Part shown: positions 1-6,206 of the stretch, piece by piece | Numbering within the stretch: the stretch's first letter is position 1 | How the letters are laid out: every line of letters starts with the position of its first letter | Made by a program: the position numbers and the translations under genes | Notes under the pieces: model-generated | Database searches by the model: none | Seen by the model: the letters and a program-made list of their open reading frames with translations, nothing else | Told to the model about the DNA's origin: nothing | Source: an uncultured Ruminococcus sp. | Lineage (GTDB): Bacteria; Bacillota; Clostridia; Oscillospirales; CAG-272 | Length of the DNA: 11,881 nt | Direction of reading: 5' to 3' | Assembly: GCA_902803255.1 (NCBI GenBank) | Contig: CADCPG010000149.1 | Location: 1 to 11,881, forward strand

Positions 1-19
1 GCGTAACCGGCTGCACTCC

Positions 20-46
20 GGAATTTGCGGCAAAGCCGCAAATTCC
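20..46. repeat. Perfect inverted repeat, 12-bp stem and 3-base loop
   Basis: GGAATTTGCGGC (20-31) is followed by AAA and then its exact reverse complement (35-46). It lies just downstream of the lipoprotein gene in the direction of transcription and only three bases from a second perfect hairpin. No T run follows on either strand, so it does not look like a textbook intrinsic terminator. It may end the galU operon or belong to a dispersed palindromic repeat family. The pairing is seen directly; the role is inferred. Confidence 0.75.
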
Positions 47-49
47 ATT

Positions 50-80
50 GTCAATGACGCAGCAACGCTGCGTCATTGAC
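50..80. repeat. Perfect inverted repeat, 14-bp stem and 3-base loop, containing a stop codon
   Basis: GTCAATGACGCAGC (50-63), loop AAC, then its exact reverse complement (67-80). The TGA stop of the lipoprotein gene (75-73 on the minus strand) lies inside the stem, so the hairpin would form in the 3' end of that mRNA. It could protect the transcript end or slow transcription. There is no T tract. It shares its geometry (long perfect stem, triplet loop) with the neighbouring hairpin at 20-46, but the stem sequence differs. Confidence 0.75.
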
Positions 81-711
81 TGTCCTCAGGATATACATAC
101 TCCTCGATATAGTCGTCAAAAAGCGTTCCGGCGTCGACGCCCGTACGGCCCGATTCGCACAGCAGCGTTCCGCCCTCGTACGAGACGAGATACAGCATGT
201 AGTACAGGGCCGGGTATTTGGGCGACGAGAACATAAGGCGGTAGGTGTTCGAGTCGTAATTCGGAGACTTCGGCTCCGCATCCGCGTAATACGCGTCTAT
301 CACTTTCGATATAAACGCGGGGTCGGTTATCTCGGCGAACGAGATTATCACCTCGGAATTGTAGCAAATCAGCATGCTCTCGGCGCCGAATTCCTTAAGG
401 TCGGGAAGTCTGTCGCCGCCCGAATACACGACGTCTCCGGTCTCGGAAACGAGCCATTCCTCGGGGGAGAGCCCCTCGATCGGGAAATAGTCGAGCGATA
501 CGTCGCCGTGCTTGAAAGTGGCGTAGACCTCTTCCGAGATCGCCTTCGGGAAGTAGCATCCTGATACGAATCTGTATGTGATGCCCTTCTTCGTGTCGGT
601 AAGTCCGCCCTTCGAGAATTTCAGCCTGTTTCCGCATCCGCAGAACGGCATGAGAACGAGGAGGGCCAGCGCGAGCGCCGCCGCCCTGATCAGAGTCTTT
701 TTACGGTCCAT
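73..711 (-). CDS. Putative lipoprotein of unknown function
   Basis: 212 residues. I do not recognise the family. The N terminus has a basic start (DRKK), a hydrophobic stretch at about residues 7-23, and a Cys at 26 preceded by Gly (FCGC). This looks like a lipoprotein signal peptide with lipidation at Cys26, placing the protein on the outer face of the membrane. The mature part is rich in Tyr, Asp and Glu and has no transmembrane segment or catalytic motif I can name. The ATG start at 711 is supported by GGAGGA eight to nine bases upstream. It follows the dCMP deaminase gene by 36 bases in the same direction and is probably the last gene of the galU operon. Its stop codon lies within the stem of a perfect hairpin. 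The reading frame is well supported; the function is unknown. Confidence 0.8.
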   Translation of the reverse strand: MDRKKTLIRAAALALALLVLMPFCGCGNRLKFSKGGLTDTKKGITYRFVSGCYFPKAISEEVYATFKHGDVSLDYFPIEGLSPEEWLVSETGDVVYSGGDRLPDLKEFGAESMLICYNSEVIISFAEITDPAFISKVIDAYYADAEPKSPNYDSNTYRLMFSSPKYPALYYMLYLVSYEGGTLLCESGRTGVDAGTLFDDYIEEYVYPEDSQ

Positions 712-747
712 GATGTGTTTCCTCCGGTAGTTCGGCCGAGCGCCCCG

Positions 748-1239
748 TCAGTATCCGAATTTTCCGCTGAGCGAGTCGTCGTCGGCGACCCAGTCCGAGA
801 CGTCGATCTCGCGGAAGTTCTCTTTGTCGTCGCGGACAATCACCTTGGAGATGCCGGCGTTGATGACAAGCTTTTTGCACATCATGCAGCATGTCGTCCC
901 AGGCATGACGTCTCCGGTGTCGGGAGAGGTGCAGCAGAGATAGAGCGTCGAGCCTATCATCAGGTCGTGGTCGGCCGCGATGACGGCGTTGGCCTCGGCG
1001 TGCACCGACCTGCACATCTCATAGCGCTCCCCGCGCGGGATGCCGAGGTGCTCGCGGTAGCAGAACCCGAGGTCGGAGCAGTTCTTTCTCCCTCTGGGGG
1101 CTCCGTTGTAACCGGTGGATATGATAACGTCGTTCTTGACGATCAGCGCTCCGAAACGGCGGCGCAGGCATGTGCTGCGCTCGGAGACAGTCTCGGCTAT
1201 GTCGAGATAGTAATTATCTTTTGAGACTCTTTCGATCAA
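748..1239 (-). CDS. comEB: Deoxycytidylate (dCMP) deaminase, ComEB family
   Basis: 163 residues, the usual size for the family. The enzyme deaminates dCMP to dUMP in the cytoplasm, supplying thymidylate synthase. The zinc-dependent cytidine-deaminase fold is shown by HAEANA at 80-85 (His80 a zinc ligand, Glu82 the proton shuttle) and by PG-TTC-CMMC at 113-121, where Cys118 and Cys121 complete the zinc site. STGYNGAPRG at 41-50 and the Cys-rich stretch before HAE are also typical of the ComEB/dCMP deaminase type. The start is TTG at 1239, giving Met-Ile-Glu-Arg; AAGGCGG lies upstream, and no ATG lies between it and the conserved region. The start lies inside the 3' end of galU, a 26-base overlap in another frame, so translation is probably coupled. 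In B. subtilis comEB sits in the competence comE operon, but here no competence gene is adjacent, so the symbol denotes the family only. Confidence 0.92.
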   Translation of the reverse strand: MIERVSKDNYYLDIAETVSERSTCLRRRFGALIVKNDVIISTGYNGAPRGRKNCSDLGFCYREHLGIPRGERYEMCRSVHAEANAVIAADHDLMIGSTLYLCCTSPDTGDVMPGTTCCMMCKKLVINAGISKVIVRDDKENFREIDVSDWVADDDSLSGKFGY

Positions 1240-2197
1240 TGCTGTTTCCGCCTTTCGTCAGTTCGTTTTTTTTCCTGCGCAGCTCTTCCGCGTATCCGAT
1301 CACGAGGTCCGAGAAAGCCTCTCCGACCTCGGGATGAGAGCATCCGAACACAAGGTTCGCCGTGAGGAACCCGAGCTTCGAGCCGATGTCGTAGCGCCGT
1401 CCGTCGAACTCGAGCGCCGTGACGCCCTTCTCCCTGGCGTAGCGGGCGATGGCGTCGGTCAGCTGGATCTCGCCTCCTGCTCCGGGAGGGGTCTCCTTCA
1501 GTATCCCGAAGATCTCGGGCGTGAGGAGCACCCTGCCGAGGATCGAAAGATTCGTGAAGACCTGCTCCGGTCTCTGCGGCTTTTCGATCATGTCGTCGAC
1601 GAAATACTCCCTGCCCTCGAAGCCGCCCGCTATCGGCTCGGCCTTGAGCGAGCAGTATTTCTTGATCTGTTCGGCGTCGACGCGCCCGACCCCGCATACC
1701 GGCCTGCCGTAGCGCATGTAGCTGTCGATCAGCTGCTTCGTGACGGGACATCTGTCCGAAGTAATTATGTCGTCACCGTAGAGGACGGCGAAGGGTTCGC
1801 CGCCGACGAAATTCTCGGCGCAAAGTATCGCGTGACCGAGCCCCAGCGCCTCCTTCTGACGAACGAAATATACTCTTATGCCGCCCGGAGCGGCGTCGGC
1901 GCGCAGGCCCGAAATCTTCTCAGCCCTGCCTTTCTTGACGAAGGCGGCCTCGTATTCGGGAGAATAGTCGAAATAGTCCTCTATGGCTTCCTTGCCGCGC
2001 CCCGTGATGATCAGCACGTCGGTTATCCCGCTGGCGGCGCATTCCTCAACGAGATAAGCCATTGCCGGCTTGTCGGCGATCGGCAGCATCTCCTTGGGGA
2101 CGGCTCTGGCGATCGGCAGCATCCTGGTGCCGAGTCCGGCCGCCGGGATGACGGCCTTCCTTACTGGCGCGTATGTTTCATTTCTTCCGGTTTCCAA
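1214..2197 (-). CDS. galU: UTP-glucose-1-phosphate uridylyltransferase (UDP-glucose pyrophosphorylase)
   Basis: Makes UDP-glucose and pyrophosphate from UTP and glucose-1-phosphate in the cytoplasm, feeding glycolipid, capsule and teichoic-acid sugar pathways. With the chosen start it has 327 residues. The N-terminal nucleotidyltransferase signature is clear: AVIPAAGLGTR-MLP at about 15-28 with PKEMLP at 34-39. Further motifs are the YGDDII segment in the middle, IEKP, and PGAGGEIQLTDAI followed by YDIGSKLGFL near the C terminus, all typical of bacterial GalU. The start is uncertain. The frame is open to TTG at 2245, but TTG at 2197 is preferred because AGAGAGGG lies eight bases upstream and it leaves only a short tail before the conserved domain. 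An ATG at about 2180 is out of frame and runs into a stop after six codons. A sigma-70-type promoter lies at 2271-2299. It heads an operon with the dCMP deaminase and the lipoprotein. Confidence 0.93.
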   Translation of the reverse strand: METGRNETYAPVRKAVIPAAGLGTRMLPIARAVPKEMLPIADKPAMAYLVEECAASGITDVLIITGRGKEAIEDYFDYSPEYEAAFVKKGRAEKISGLRADAAPGGIRVYFVRQKEALGLGHAILCAENFVGGEPFAVLYGDDIITSDRCPVTKQLIDSYMRYGRPVCGVGRVDAEQIKKYCSLKAEPIAGGFEGREYFVDDMIEKPQRPEQVFTNLSILGRVLLTPEIFGILKETPPGAGGEIQLTDAIARYAREKGVTALEFDGRRYDIGSKLGFLTANLVFGCSHPEVGEAFSDLVIGYAEELRRKKNELTKGGNSIDRKSLKR

Positions 2198-2246
2198 CTG
2201 AAAAGCCCTCTCTTTTCTTGTCACAGGCAAAAGACACAGTCTCAAG

Positions 2247-2263
2247 TATACTTTTGCAGTATA
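2247..2263. promoter_or_regulatory. Short inverted repeat at the expected galU transcription start
   Basis: TATACT (2247-2252) and AGTATA (2258-2263) are exact reverse complements separated by five bases. AGTATACT at 2245-2252 is itself a palindrome, so AGTATA also occurs twice as a direct repeat 13 bases apart. The element sits about eight bases downstream of the -10 hexamer, where a repressor site would overlap the start point. It could also be chance in an AT-rich stretch. The symmetry is seen; the operator role is speculative. Confidence 0.3.
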
Positions 2264-2270
2264 TCATCTT

Positions 2271-2299
2271 ATTATACATTAAAATCGGGTGAAAAGCAA
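2271..2299 (-). promoter_or_regulatory. Sigma-70-type promoter for the galU operon
   Basis: On the minus strand TTGCTT (2299-2294) and a perfect TATAAT (2276-2271) are separated by exactly 17 bases. The start point should fall near 2264, leaving an untranslated leader of about 65-70 bases before the TTG start of galU. It lies directly after the T tract that ends the structured element downstream of the tRNA gene, so galU probably has its own transcription start. It is one of only two strong promoter matches I find in the window. Confidence 0.75.
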
Positions 2300-2319
2300 G
2301 TAAAAACGGAAAAGAACAC

Positions 2320-2408
2320 AAAAAATGCGGGACTGAGGCGGGACGCCCCCGCACGGACAGAAAAAGCGGGGCCGCCGAAACCCGGAAACAGGTTAACGGC
2401 AGTCCCGC
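2320..2408 (-). terminator. Nested hairpin with T tract after the tRNA-Thr gene
   Basis: On the minus strand GCGGGACTG (2408-2400) pairs perfectly with CAGTCCCGC (2335-2327), and after one A there is a run of six T (2325-2320), as in an intrinsic terminator. The 64-base interior is itself structured: GCCCCGC (2372-2366) can pair with GCGGGGGC (2352-2345) around a 13-base loop with one bulge. A second copy of GTCCCGC (2344-2338) competes with the outer stem's 3' arm, so two alternative closing helices are possible. It most likely ends tRNA transcription before the galU promoter. The size and the alternative pairing are unusual for a simple terminator, and a small structured RNA is possible. 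Confidence 0.55.
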
Positions 2409-2433
2409 GATATCGGGCGCAAGCCCTGTGCGG

Positions 2434-2506
2434 AGCTGGTAGTGGGATTCGAACCCACGACCTGTTGATTACGAATCAACTGCTCTACCAACTGAGCCAT
2501 ACCAGC
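2434..2506 (-). tRNA. tRNA-Thr (anticodon CGT)
   Basis: A complete cloverleaf can be drawn on the minus strand. The acceptor stem pairs GCTGGTA with TACCAGC, the D arm is GCTC/GAGC with an AGTTGGTA loop, the anticodon stem is GTTGA/TCAAC around TTCGTAA, and the T arm is GTGGG-TTCGAAT-CCCAC. The anticodon CGT (2473-2471) reads ACG threonine codons. The base after the acceptor stem is T, followed by CCG, so the 3' CCA is not encoded and must be added by the CCA-adding enzyme. The gene stands alone between two protein operons, with its own promoter at 2558-2586 and a structured T-tract element downstream. Confidence 0.96.
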
Positions 2507-2557
2507 AGAACGGGCGCCCCGCGGCGGCAGAGACATCGTCTTCGCCGCAACGGGAAT

Positions 2558-2586
2558 ATTATACAATAAGCGCCCGAAAAATGCAA
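2558..2586 (-). promoter_or_regulatory. Sigma-70-type promoter for tRNA-Thr
   Basis: On the minus strand TTGCAT (2586-2581) and a perfect TATAAT (2563-2558) are separated by 17 bases. The start point would be near 2551, giving a leader of about 45 bases before the mature tRNA 5' end at 2506. The leader contains GCGGC and GCCGC arms that could form a small hairpin. I see no convincing terminator for the ABC exporter operon between its stop at 2627 and this promoter, so read-through into the tRNA gene is possible. Confidence 0.75.
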
Positions 2587-2626
2587 GTTATTTTTTGGAA
2601 AAAGTAGAATAAATCCGGAGAAAGGG

Positions 2627-4438
2627 TCAGGCCATGCTCTCCAGCCCCTCGAACTGGGCCGAATAGAGGTCGAAATAGAAGCCTCGCGAACTCATCAGGG
2701 CGTCATGTGTCCCCTGTTCGATAATATGACCGTCATTCATAACGAGTATGAGATCGGCGTTCTTTATCGTTCCGAGCCTGTGGGCGACGATGAACGACGT
2801 CCTCCCCTTCATGAGTTTCGAGAAGGCGTCCTGTATCCTCATCTCAGTCATAGTGTCGATCGACGACGTCGCCTCGTCGAGGATGAGCAGCGGCGGCGGG
2901 CAGATCATGACCCTGGCTATGCACAGAAGCTGGCGCTCACCGGCAGACAGCAGTGCTCCCGAGTCGCCGAGCGGAGTGTCGTAGCCGAGCGGCAGACGGC
3001 CGATGAAGGAATCGGCGTGAGCGAGGCGGCAGGCCTCGCGGATCTCTTCGTCGGTGACGCCGGAACGGCCGAGAGTCAGGTTCTCCCTCACAGTGCCCGA
3101 GGACAGCCAGGTATCCTGCAGCACCATCCCGAATGACGCCCTCACGCTTTCGACGCTCGAGCGGAGTATGCTCTTATCCCCCACCCTGATATCGCCGGAT
3201 GACGGCGAATAGAAGCGCATGAAGAGATTCACGAGCGTGGTCTTCCCGCAGCCGGTGGGACCGACGATCGCCACTTTCATCCCGCGGCCTGCGGAGAAGC
3301 TTATGTCCTCCATGAACGGCCGCCCTGTGTACGAGAAGGCGACTTTCTCGGCCTCGACTCTTCCCTTTCTGTCGCCGTCGGTGACGGCAGGTATGCCGGC
3401 AGGCTCCACGGGCTCCTCGGGGGCGTCGAGAAATTCGAATATCCTCTCCGCCGACGCCAGCGCGTTCTGCGCCTCCGCGAGCACGCCGGATAGGTCGTTG
3501 AACGGCTTGGCGTATTCCCTGGAGAAGGTGAGCAGGACGGTGAGCCCGGCCACTCCCAGCCTTCCCGACGCCGTCATCAGCCCCGCCGTCAGGGCGACGC
3601 CGACATAGACTATGCTGTTGACGAAACGCGTCACGGGGTTGGTGAGCGACGAGAAGAAGACAGCTGACGAGGCCGTCTTTCTGTATTCCTCGTTGATCTT
3701 CGCGAATTTTTCGTATCTGTCGTCCTCTTTCCCGAAGAGCTTAACTTCGAGCTTTCCGCTGACCGATTCCTCGATGACAGACGTCCCGTCGGCGGCGAGG
3801 GCGGCGCTCTTTTTGAAGAGCTTGAACGTCCTGCCCGATATGAACGACGCCACTAGCATCGAAAAAGGCGTCAGCACGACTACTACGGCCGCGACGACGG
3901 GGTCGATCACAGCCATGAACACGAGAGTCACCGCTATCCCCAGCACGCTCGAGTAGATCGAGACGATGCCGGTGAGCAGACCGTCGGACAGCCTGTCGGA
4001 GTCTGTGATCACGCGCGAGATGATGTCGCCCCTGCTGTGTCCGTCGATATATGAGACGGGCAGTCTCTGCAGCTTTCCGAAGGCGGAGGCGCGCATCTTC
4101 TTCACGATCGCTGTCCCGCAGCGCGTTCCGACGAACCGCAGGAGCAGATCAGACAGCGCCGATATCCCGATGAGCAGCGGCAGCGACGCGAGTATGCCGA
4201 GGATCGCCGGGGTGTCGACATTCCCCTCGCCCGCGGCAAGGTCTATCGCATCGGCGATCTTCACCGGGATCATATGCGACAGCAGCGAGAACACCAGCGC
4301 GAGGACGAATCCGGCGATGAGCAGCCATCCGCTGCCGCCGGCGAACGACAGGAGCCTGCGGAGCACCCTGAGCCCCGCCCCGCGCTTCTTTTCCGCCGCG
4401 TTCCGGCCGTTTTGCGCGCACCTGAGTTTTTTCTTCAT
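2627..4438 (-). CDS. ABC exporter half-transporter, consensus ATPase subunit (membrane and ATPase domains fused)
   Basis: 603 residues. A basic N-terminal tail (1-30) precedes a type I exporter membrane domain (about 35-330) with several hydrophobic segments, then an ATPase domain (about 360-603). Motifs: Walker A GPTGCGKTT at 393-401, Q-loop Gln441, signature LSAGERQ starting at about 497, Walker B LLILDE with catalytic Glu522, and switch His553 in VAHRL. The catalytic residues are intact but the signature departs from LSGGQ. This fits a heterodimer in which this signature faces the partner's degenerate site. ATG at 4438 is chosen because GGAGGAGGT lies just upstream and the ATG overlaps the partner's TGA (ATGA); the frame stays open for 17 more codons upstream, but these lie inside the partner gene. 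It resembles multidrug-type exporters of the MdlB/LmrA class. The substrate cannot be read from the sequence. Confidence 0.92.
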   Translation of the reverse strand: MKKKLRCAQNGRNAAEKKRGAGLRVLRRLLSFAGGSGWLLIAGFVLALVFSLLSHMIPVKIADAIDLAAGEGNVDTPAILGILASLPLLIGISALSDLLLRFVGTRCGTAIVKKMRASAFGKLQRLPVSYIDGHSRGDIISRVITDSDRLSDGLLTGIVSIYSSVLGIAVTLVFMAVIDPVVAAVVVVLTPFSMLVASFISGRTFKLFKKSAALAADGTSVIEESVSGKLEVKLFGKEDDRYEKFAKINEEYRKTASSAVFFSSLTNPVTRFVNSIVYVGVALTAGLMTASGRLGVAGLTVLLTFSREYAKPFNDLSGVLAEAQNALASAERIFEFLDAPEEPVEPAGIPAVTDGDRKGRVEAEKVAFSYTGRPFMEDISFSAGRGMKVAIVGPTGCGKTTLVNLFMRFYSPSSGDIRVGDKSILRSSVESVRASFGMVLQDTWLSSGTVRENLTLGRSGVTDEEIREACRLAHADSFIGRLPLGYDTPLGDSGALLSAGERQLLCIARVMICPPPLLILDEATSSIDTMTEMRIQDAFSKLMKGRTSFIVAHRLGTIKNADLILVMNDGHIIEQGTHDALMSSRGFYFDLYSAQFEGLESMA

Positions 4439-6168
4439 TGCGCACCTCCTCCGTACTGGGACGCGTATATCTCGCGGTAGAGCGGGCATGTCTCCATGAG
4501 TTCAGCGTGCGTTCCGTATCCCGCGCAGCTTCCGTTGTCGAGCACGAGTATTTCGTCGCAGTCCATGACCGACGAGGGCCGCTGGGTTATGATGATCCTG
4601 GCCGGACGTCCTACGGCCGAGGCGATCCCGCGCCTGACTTCAAGGTCGGTCTTGTAGTCGAGCGCCGAGAAGGAGTCGTCGAGGACAAGGAGGTCGGGAT
4701 TTCCCGAGAGCGCACGCGCTATCGTCAGCCTCTGCCGCTGACCGCCCGAGAAATTGCTCCCGTCGCGCTCGACGGCGGTGTCCTTTCCGTCGGGCCCCGC
4801 GGCGACGAACGAGTATGCCGAAGCAGTTCGGAGGGCGCTGTCTATATCGCCGTCGCCGGAGGCTCCGCCCCATGAGACATTCTCCGCGACGCTCCCGCAG
4901 AACAGCTTCGCCTTCTGCGGTACGTATCCGATCCGTTTTCTGATCCTTCCGGCGTTTCCGGGGCCGTATTCCTCGCCGAACACTCTGATCCTCCCCGAAG
5001 TCTGCCTGTATATCCCGGGCACGAGCAGCGCGAGCGTCGATTTGCCCGACCCCGTGCCTCCGATGACGCCGAGACTGCCTCCCGCCGGGAGTCTGAACGA
5101 GATCGAGCTCAGGGCGTCGCCCGACGCTCCGGGATACCTGAACGACACGCCCTCGAATTCGACCGCGTACGGCCGGTCCGCCGCTGAAGGAGACCCGGCC
5201 GTCTCTTTTGACTCCGCTCTTATGCTGTCGGAGAGTTCGATGATCTCCCTTACCCTGTCGGCGGATGCCGAGGTGCGCGTCAGCGTGATGATCAGGCTCG
5301 CGAGTTTCACGAGCTCGGTCAGTATCTGTGCCATGTAGTTGTAGAGGGCCACGACGGTCCCCTGCGAGATCCTGCCGAAGTCCACTCCGGCCGCTCCCGA
5401 GCGTACGATGAGTATGACGGCGAAATTGACTATGACGAAAGTCAGGGGATTGAGGAGCGACGTCACCCTGCCCGCCAGTATCACGGCGCGCGACGCGGCC
5501 TCGTTTTCGGCCGAAAACGCTTCATTCTGCCGCTTTTCCGCCGAAAACGCCCTTATGACGCGGACACCGGTGATGTTGTCCGATGTCCGCGCGGTCAGCG
5601 TCTCGACCTTCTCTCCCGCCTTCTTCTGGAGCGGGTTCCCGACGAGCATCACGGCGAAGACCACGGCCGCGAGAACGGGGACCGCCGCGATGAAAATGAC
5701 CGACGACTCAGGGTCCCGGACCGAGGCCATGATGACCGAGCCGAACACGATGAACGGCGAGCGGAGCAGCAGCCGCAGCCCCAGATTGACGCCGTTCTGT
5801 ATCCTGTCTATATCCGACGTGAGCCTCGCAAGTATCCTCGAATTGCCGAAACTGTCGGCGTCGGGCACCGGCAGTTCAAGCACTCTGCGGAAGACGTCCG
5901 CCCGCAGGCCGGTCGAAAAGCCGACAGCCGCGCGCGACGAAAGATACTGCGAGAATACCGATAAAAGCATGCCGGCAAGGCCGAAAAGAGCCATATACAA
6001 GCAGTTCAGCAAAATGACTCTTTTTGCGGACGGTCCTGTGCCGGCATCGATGATATTCGCCACAAAAAGCGGTATGCAGAGCTCGAGCAGCGCCTCCGCC
6101 AGTTTGAGGAAGGGCGCCGCAAGAGCCTCTTTTTTGTATTTTCCTATATAATTTACAAGAGATTTCAA
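4435..6168 (-). CDS. ABC exporter half-transporter, degenerate ATPase subunit (membrane and ATPase domains fused)
   Basis: 577 residues with the chosen start. The membrane domain (about 15-310) includes the usual cytoplasmic helix segment RVIRAFSAE near 203-211, and the ATPase domain is at about 335-577. Motifs: Walker A GGTGSGKST at 370-378, Q-loop Gln418, canonical signature FSGGQRQ at 473-479, and Walker B LLVLDD at 493-498. Position 498 is Asp where the catalytic Glu is expected, and Gln529 (ITQR) replaces the switch His. These two changes mark the non-hydrolysing site of heterodimeric exporters such as TM287/288 or BmrCD. The partner is the next gene, joined by an ATGA overlap. The frame is open to 6348, but that stretch overlaps the methylglyoxal-synthase-like gene. 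TTG at 6168 is preferred because translation from it begins at the family-typical KSLVNYIGKYKKE segment, 38 bases after the previous stop. The start is moderately sure; the family is clear. Confidence 0.9.
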   Translation of the reverse strand: MKSLVNYIGKYKKEALAAPFLKLAEALLELCIPLFVANIIDAGTGPSAKRVILLNCLYMALFGLAGMLLSVFSQYLSSRAAVGFSTGLRADVFRRVLELPVPDADSFGNSRILARLTSDIDRIQNGVNLGLRLLLRSPFIVFGSVIMASVRDPESSVIFIAAVPVLAAVVFAVMLVGNPLQKKAGEKVETLTARTSDNITGVRVIRAFSAEKRQNEAFSAENEAASRAVILAGRVTSLLNPLTFVIVNFAVILIVRSGAAGVDFGRISQGTVVALYNYMAQILTELVKLASLIITLTRTSASADRVREIIELSDSIRAESKETAGSPSAADRPYAVEFEGVSFRYPGASGDALSSISFRLPAGGSLGVIGGTGSGKSTLALLVPGIYRQTSGRIRVFGEEYGPGNAGRIRKRIGYVPQKAKLFCGSVAENVSWGGASGDGDIDSALRTASAYSFVAAGPDGKDTAVERDGSNFSGGQRQRLTIARALSGNPDLLVLDDSFSALDYKTDLEVRRGIASAVGRPARIIITQRPSSVMDCDEILVLDNGSCAGYGTHAELMETCPLYREIYASQYGGGAQ

Positions 6169-6206
6169 ATCCGGAACCAGCCTTGTATGAGATCGGTCGG
6201 TGCTTT

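Noticed and set aside
2180..2197. A possible frameshift at the galU start, because an ATG lies just out of frame
   Set aside because: The ATG frame ends after six codons, while the TTG at 2197 is in frame, has a good ribosome binding site and leads into an intact GalU domain. No frameshift is needed.
1334..2569. A 411-codon open frame on the plus strand
   Set aside because: It lies antisense to galU and runs across the tRNA-Thr gene and both promoters. Its translation has no recognisable domain. Codon use in this GC-rich DNA leaves the complementary frames open.
2587..2626. A/T-rich stretch after the ABC operon as an intrinsic terminator
   Set aside because: TTTTT and AAAAA runs can pair weakly around two bases, but there is no GC stem before a T tract. 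It is not convincing as a terminator.
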